Assembly (NCBI GenBank): GCA_013213745.1 | Contig: JABSQH010000016.1 | Location: 1 to 64,000 of the forward strand | Length of the DNA: 64,000 nt | Source: Ilumatobacteraceae bacterium | GTDB taxonomy: Bacteria > Actinomycetota > Acidimicrobiia > Acidimicrobiales > Ilumatobacteraceae | Direction: 5' to 3' | Shown here: positions 60,021 to 64,000 of the stretch, one piece after another | How the letters are laid out: every line of letters starts with the position of its first letter | Numbering within the stretch: the first letter of the stretch is position 1 | Notes under the pieces: generated by a model | The model's input: the letters and a program-made list of their open reading frames with translations, nothing else | The model's database searches: none | What the model was told of the DNA's origin: nothing | Program-made: the position numbers and the translations under genes

Positions 60021-60127
60021 AAAACCGGGGATTCCGTGCGAAATCCGCACGTTCCGGCAAACAGAACCAGCGCCGTTCTGAAATCCCGGGGATTCCGTGC
60101 GTTATGTGCACGTTGCTGCGAACAGAA
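60021..60127 (-). repeat. Dispersed double-hairpin repeat, copies C1 and C2 in tandem
   Basis: Two copies lie on the minus strand: 60077-60127 (stem CGTGC/GCACG, loop ACATAAC) and 60021-60068 (stem CGTGCG/CGCACG, loop GATTT). Each is followed by GGAATCCCCGG. They fill the gap between two convergent stop codons (60001 and 60143). Confidence 0.8.
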
Positions 60128-60142
60128 GCGAGTGCGGGACGG

Positions 60143-60400
60143 TCAGATGGTCAGGAACAGCGCGCCGAATGCGGCGATCGCCACCATGGCGGCGCCCAGG
60201 GCGATCGCCAAGGGATAGCGGCGGCGCTGTGGCGTGGCGACGTCTGCCGCTGGTGCCTCGGCGCCCCACTGCAGCGCATGGTGGCGCGGTGCAGGCCACG
60301 GGCAGTGCTCTCGCAGGTCGACGACGCGCGTCGCCGGATCAGGGGCGGGCCAGGGCGCGGCTGCCAGCACTGTTGCGGGAGGCGCCCAACTCGTCGACAC
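60143..60400 (-). CDS. Small membrane protein
   Basis: The 85-residue ORF (GTG 60400) has a Trp/Pro/His-rich soluble part (DLREHCPWPAPRHHALQWGAE) and a C-terminal helix RRRYPLAIALGAAMVAIAAFG before the stop, a single-pass tail-anchored arrangement. I do not know its family. Position between the repeat block and the LPNTG protein, in the same direction, supports a real gene; it might be a small partner of the surface system. Confidence 0.5.
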   Translation of the reverse strand: MSTSWAPPATVLAAAPWPAPDPATRVVDLREHCPWPAPRHHALQWGAEAPAADVATPQRRRYPLAIALGAAMVAIAAFGALFLTI

Positions 60401-60443
60401 GCCCTCGATTGTTGCAGCGCCCGTGACGCCGTTGGTGGATGCC

Positions 60444-63400
60444 CTAGGCAGCGCGTGTGCGTCGACGGTTGCTGCTCATGGCGAGCGCCGCGCCGATCGC
60501 CAGAATCGCGGCAGCGATCGCAGCCAGCTGGATCGGGTTGTTGCTGCCCGTGTTCGGCAGTGGGTTGGGGATCCCGAACGTGTTGATCACGGTGAACGAC
60601 ACATCGGTTTCACCATCGATCACCACGCTCGACGGCACGACCTCCGGTGGCCCGAGCGCGCCGCCGTACGGTGGCACTTCGCGCACGGTGCAGCTCGACC
60701 CGATCGGAATCCCGTCGACGGTGGTCGACAAACTTGGCAGGTTGATCTGCGGCACCGTCGGCTGAGGATTGAGCGGCTGGTCGAGGAACGTGCACTCGAG
60801 GGTGAACAGGAACGGTCCCTTGGCGAACAGCACGCCTGGGCCGGTGATCTCCTTGTTGATCACCAGCGCGCCGGTGTCGTAGGTGTTGGTGACCGTGACC
60901 TCGACGGCGGTCGTGCCGTCGATCGTGACCGGTTGTGCCGGCGTGATCGCAACCTCCTGCGCGCCATGTGGTTCGGTTTCCGAGACGGTGCAGGTGGAAC
61001 CGATCGGTAGGCCGGTGACCGTGTCGGAGCCGTCGGGCGCTGCGAGCCGAAGCTCTTCGGGGAAGCCGGCGAGTCGAGCGCCGTCGAACGAGCAGTCGAC
61101 CGAGATGAGGAACACCGTTGCATCCGGGACGAACTGGCCGCCGCCCCCGGCAAGCGCCTTGGTGACGACGAGTGAACCGACGCCGATGGTGTTGGTCACG
61201 GTGACGTCGACCGACACCGGCTGCTCACCTTCGAGCTTGACGGTTTGGGACGGTGCGTACGACACGTCGGTCGCCCCGTTGGTCTCGGTCTCGGTGACCG
61301 CGCACGACGAGCCGAGCGCCTGGCCGGCGACGATCGCTGGGTCATCGACCCCGAATGTCACCTCGCCATCGAACCCGGTCGCCGGGCTTTCGGCTGGTGG
61401 CGTACACACGACGCGAGCGACGAACTCAGTGTCGGCCGGGAGGTCGCCGGCCCCTGGACCGTTGAGCACCTTGACGACCCGCAGCGCGGCGGAGTCGAAG
61501 GTGTTGGTGACGACGACCTTCACCGGTGTCTGCCCCTCGTTGGGCACGATCACGGTGTCGGGGACGATCGTCACCGAGTTGGCCCCGCCGTTGTCGGTCT
61601 CGACGATCGAGCAGGTCGACCCCGACGGGAGCGGACCGATGACGGTCGGCGGGCCTTCCTGGCCAGCGGGGCCGGACTCGATGGTGGTCATCAGCGGATC
61701 GAACCCGGCGATCTCGCCCTGCAGTGGGTACGGCGGCGCAGGGTACGAGCAAGTGACCTCGACCGGGAACTCGGTCCCCGGCGTGACCAACTCGGCGAGA
61801 TCACCGTCGACCACCTTGACGATGTCGAACTGGCCACCGAGGTAGGTGTTGGTGATCGTGACGTCGACTGTCGCCGTACCGGCTGTGACCGTCACCGGAC
61901 TCGGCGGCTCGATGGTGACGACGTCGGCGCCGTTCGAGTCGGTCTCGACGATCGTGCACTCGGTGCCGATTTCCAGCGGCTCGATCGTCTGAGAAACCCC
62001 AGCGACGAGCTCGACCGTTTCGGCGAGCACCGGATTGCCGTTGAACAGACACCTCACCTGCACCGGATAAATGGTGTCGGCGGGGATGAAACCTGCGCCT
62101 GCGCCGTCGACGACCTTGGTGAGCGTGAGCCCACCCGCGCTGAAGGTGTTGGTCGCCGTGGCCGTGACGTACGGCTCATCGACGGTGGTGACGATCAGCG
62201 GGTTCGGCTCGATCGTGACATCGGTGGCGCCGTTGTTGCCGGTCTCCTCGAAGAGGCACGACGAGCCCGGCGGTACGGGGCCGATCTCGACTGCACGCCC
62301 TGATTGTCCGACCGTCGACCCGGAGAGCAGCCCGAACGGCTTCTCGTCCCATCCAGGGACGACGCCAGGAGCGGCCGGATGGTTCGCGGGATACGAGCAG
62401 GTCACCTTGAAGTCGAACTCGGTGTTCGGGGGGACGAGTCCACCCTGAGGTCCGTCGACGACCTTGACGATCTCTCCGATCGCGCCGGGGTACTCGTTGG
62501 TCACGGTGATCGAGATCGGATCATCGAGATCATCGGTGACGACCACGTCGCCGGAGCGGAACGGATCGAGAGGATCCGGCGGCGCCGGGTCGTATGGCGG
62601 CGTGAACGTCGGTGGCGATGTGGCGCCGTTGGTGTCGCTCTCGGTGGCGAAGCAGGTCGCACCGACCGGCAGGTCGGTGAGCATCTCGTCGGGAACGGCA
62701 GGGGTCAGCACCACCTCGACGGGGAAGCCGACGAGCCGCACGTCGCCGATCGAGCAGTTCACTCCGATGCGGAACTCGGCGTCGTCGGGGACGAGGCCGT
62801 TCAACTCGCCGGAGACGTCCTTGATGATGCGCAAGGCGCCCTCTTCGAATTCGTTCTCGATGCTCACGTTCACGACGAGCGGTGGCTGCGCGTTGCTGCC
62901 GGGCAGCTGGAACTCGCCATCGGGTGTGATCGTCACATCGGCGCCGTACGACTCCTCCTCGGTGACCTCGCAGAAGGTCTCAGGGGTGAGCCCGGGGATC
63001 TCACCCGGCCCGGGGAGCTGCGCCGGTGAGCCCGGACTGATCGGGACAGTCTCGTCGTAATAGTAGATGGTTGTCGTCTGGTCATCGCGGCACCGAGCGC
63101 GCACGGTGTATTCGAGGCTCGGCGGTACCAGATCGCCGCCGTCGCCGTCGACCGTCTTGGTGATCAACAGCCCGACGCCGTTGTAGACGTTGGTGACGGT
63201 GACGGTGTTGGTGCTGTCAGAACCGATCGTCAACGGATCGGGGTCGATGCTTGGACTGGAGCCGGGAGGCGCGCTGATCTCGACGATGGCGCACTCGGAG
63301 CCGACCGGCAGCGGGCCGAAACCGACAGCTTGCCCGGGAACGTTCGGCCGACCGGCCTCGATGATCAGATCGAGGGGGTCGTAGCCCGGGATGTCGCCCG

Positions 63401-64000
63401 ACACCGGGAACCCGGCTGGATATGCGCACGTGATTTCGACCTGGAACTGCGTGCCTTCGGGGGCGAGCGTCTCCGCGAGGTCGCCGGTGGTGAGCTTGCG
63501 GATCTCGGCATTAGCGACTGGGTAGACGTTCGTGGCGAGCACCTCCACCGGATTCTGGAGGTCGTCGGTGACGATCACCGGCTGGGCCGGCACGATGGTG
63601 ACCACACTGGCGCCCTGCGAGTCGGGTTCTGTGATCGTGCACGACGATCCCGCCGGGATGCCGTTGTTGGGATCGGGAAGGCCGTCCACGCCGACGCGGA
63701 CCGCCGCGCCGGGAGCGCCACCCACGCCGGACTTGACCGTGACGTCGAGGTCTTCGAACCCGGGAACTGGCACGCCACCGGCCGGCGGCGGTTGCGCGAG
63801 CCCAGGCCAGTCGGTCGGATATGTGCATGCGACGTTCAGCACGAAGTCGGTCGGCGGGATGAGGCCTGAGCCTCCGTCGTCGACCGCCTTTTGTAACTTG
63901 AGCGCACCGACCGGATAGGTGTTCTCGACGATGACCTCGGCAGGCCCGGTGGGGTCGCCCACCACGATTTGGTCGGGGGTGACCACCACCGAGCCTGCGC
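60444..64000 (-). CDS. Giant surface protein with at least ten DUF5979-like repeats and an LPNTG sorting signal (N-terminus beyond the window)
   Basis: At least 1185 residues lie within the window and the frame is open at the right edge. It consists of ten ~105-residue repeats. Each has a (K/V)VVDG-type start, a (V/F)xVxCSYP strand with one Cys, and a GSxC(T/S)IxE segment with a second Cys followed by V(T/V)ITNTY. The C-terminus is PNPLPNTGSNNP, then a hydrophobic helix (IQLAAIAAAILAIGAALAM) and SNRRRTRAA, a complete LPxTG sorting signal. It is likely anchored to the cell wall by the sortase-like protein encoded next door. The repeats are probably Ig-like, disulfide-held stalk domains. Confidence 0.9.
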   Translation of the reverse strand, partial: AGSVVVTPDQIVVGDPTGPAEVIVENTYPVGALKLQKAVDDGGSGLIPPTDFVLNVACTYPTDWPGLAQPPPAGGVPVPGFEDLDVTVKSGVGGAPGAAVRVGVDGLPDPNNGIPAGSSCTITEPDSQGASVVTIVPAQPVIVTDDLQNPVEVLATNVYPVANAEIRKLTTGDLAETLAPEGTQFQVEITCAYPAGFPVSGDIPGYDPLDLIIEAGRPNVPGQAVGFGPLPVGSECAIVEISAPPGSSPSIDPDPLTIGSDSTNTVTVTNVYNGVGLLITKTVDGDGGDLVPPSLEYTVRARCRDDQTTTIYYYDETVPISPGSPAQLPGPGEIPGLTPETFCEVTEEESYGADVTITPDGEFQLPGSNAQPPLVVNVSIENEFEEGALRIIKDVSGELNGLVPDDAEFRIGVNCSIGDVRLVGFPVEVVLTPAVPDEMLTDLPVGATCFATESDTNGATSPPTFTPPYDPAPPDPLDPFRSGDVVVTDDLDDPISITVTNEYPGAIGEIVKVVDGPQGGLVPPNTEFDFKVTCSYPANHPAAPGVVPGWDEKPFGLLSGSTVGQSGRAVEIGPVPPGSSCLFEETGNNGATDVTIEPNPLIVTTVDEPYVTATATNTFSAGGLTLTKVVDGAGAGFIPADTIYPVQVRCLFNGNPVLAETVELVAGVSQTIEPLEIGTECTIVETDSNGADVVTIEPPSPVTVTAGTATVDVTITNTYLGGQFDIVKVVDGDLAELVTPGTEFPVEVTCSYPAPPYPLQGEIAGFDPLMTTIESGPAGQEGPPTVIGPLPSGSTCSIVETDNGGANSVTIVPDTVIVPNEGQTPVKVVVTNTFDSAALRVVKVLNGPGAGDLPADTEFVARVVCTPPAESPATGFDGEVTFGVDDPAIVAGQALGSSCAVTETETNGATDVSYAPSQTVKLEGEQPVSVDVTVTNTIGVGSLVVTKALAGGGGQFVPDATVFLISVDCSFDGARLAGFPEELRLAAPDGSDTVTGLPIGSTCTVSETEPHGAQEVAITPAQPVTIDGTTAVEVTVTNTYDTGALVINKEITGPGVLFAKGPFLFTLECTFLDQPLNPQPTVPQINLPSLSTTVDGIPIGSSCTVREVPPYGGALGPPEVVPSSVVIDGETDVSFTVINTFGIPNPLPNTGSNNPIQLAAIAAAILAIGAALAMSSNRRRTRAA

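Noticed and set aside
1-64000. CRISPR array
   Set aside because: No run of regularly spaced identical repeats was seen; the repeats found are dispersed or tandem pairs only.

Overview
The window is high-GC DNA with long, tightly packed genes, many GTG/TTG starts and frequent 1-4 base stop/start overlaps. Several families point to an actinobacterium: two LLM/F420-type oxidoreductases plus the remnant of a third, a TIGR03085-type maleylpyruvate-isomerase-fold protein, a DUF2236 (MpaB-like) oxygenase, a DrrA-type ABC exporter, and LPxTG/DUF5979 surface proteins with DTR-repeat secreted proteins. The style is closest to Acidimicrobiia such as Ilumatobacter. That placement is inferred from gene content only; no rRNA is present.

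Layout. 0-4 kb: tail of a membrane acyltransferase-like protein, a TMEM175-type channel, an ABC-ATPase remnant, then a minus-strand operon of a flippase-kinase fusion, a small acidic protein and an AarF/UbiB kinase. 6.5-15.2 kb: cyclophilin, YcaQ-type protein, a gutted LLM gene, DUF2236 protein, an AI-2E-type exporter-asparaginase-MBL operon, a secreted matrixin-like protease and an HtrA lipoprotein. 15.3-21.6 kb: a two-gene ABC exporter whose ATPase motifs are degenerate, the folB-folK-folP-like operon and an ArfB-like rescue factor. 21.8-31 kb: KDPG-aldolase-like, two hydrolases, tRNA-Lys, cyclopropane synthase, SDR, enoyl-CoA hydratase, VOC protein, a small chitin-binding secreted protein and thiolase. 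31.2-35.3 kb: a molybdopterin enzyme, an HxlR regulator and an LLM oxidoreductase that share an ACTAG/CTAGT operator.

35.3-38.5 kb is a scar region. It holds truncated HxlR and TetR genes, a DUF2283 gene, a frameshifted toxin-like tail, an integrase N-terminus beside tRNA-Leu, a regulator gene and its truncated duplicate, and an internally deleted IS256-type element. 38.5-48.5 kb: an EssC/EccC-like type VII secretion ATPase coupled to a nitrilase-family hydrolase, a Pr6Pr membrane protein, an MFS exporter and a fused xanthine-dehydrogenase-like molybdoenzyme. 48.5-50.7 kb: a SoxR-like regulator with two identical-arm operators, among remnants of a P-type ATPase and an ArsR-like gene. 50.7-58.2 kb: Hsp20, a DrrAB-like exporter, CadI/ArsI-like VOC protein, LLM oxidoreductase, dienelactone hydrolase, a Crp/Fnr regulator and the ispD-ispF-rlmB operon. 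58.2-64 kb: a Tat-exported protein with three DTR repeats and a sortase domain, facing a giant repeat protein that ends in LPNTG.

The most notable items are the sortase and substrate pair, a dispersed double-hairpin repeat found five times at gene 3' ends, the SoxR operator pair, the ABC pair with degenerate catalytic motifs, and the decayed tRNA-Leu island carrying a toxin tail with a DUF2283 partner.
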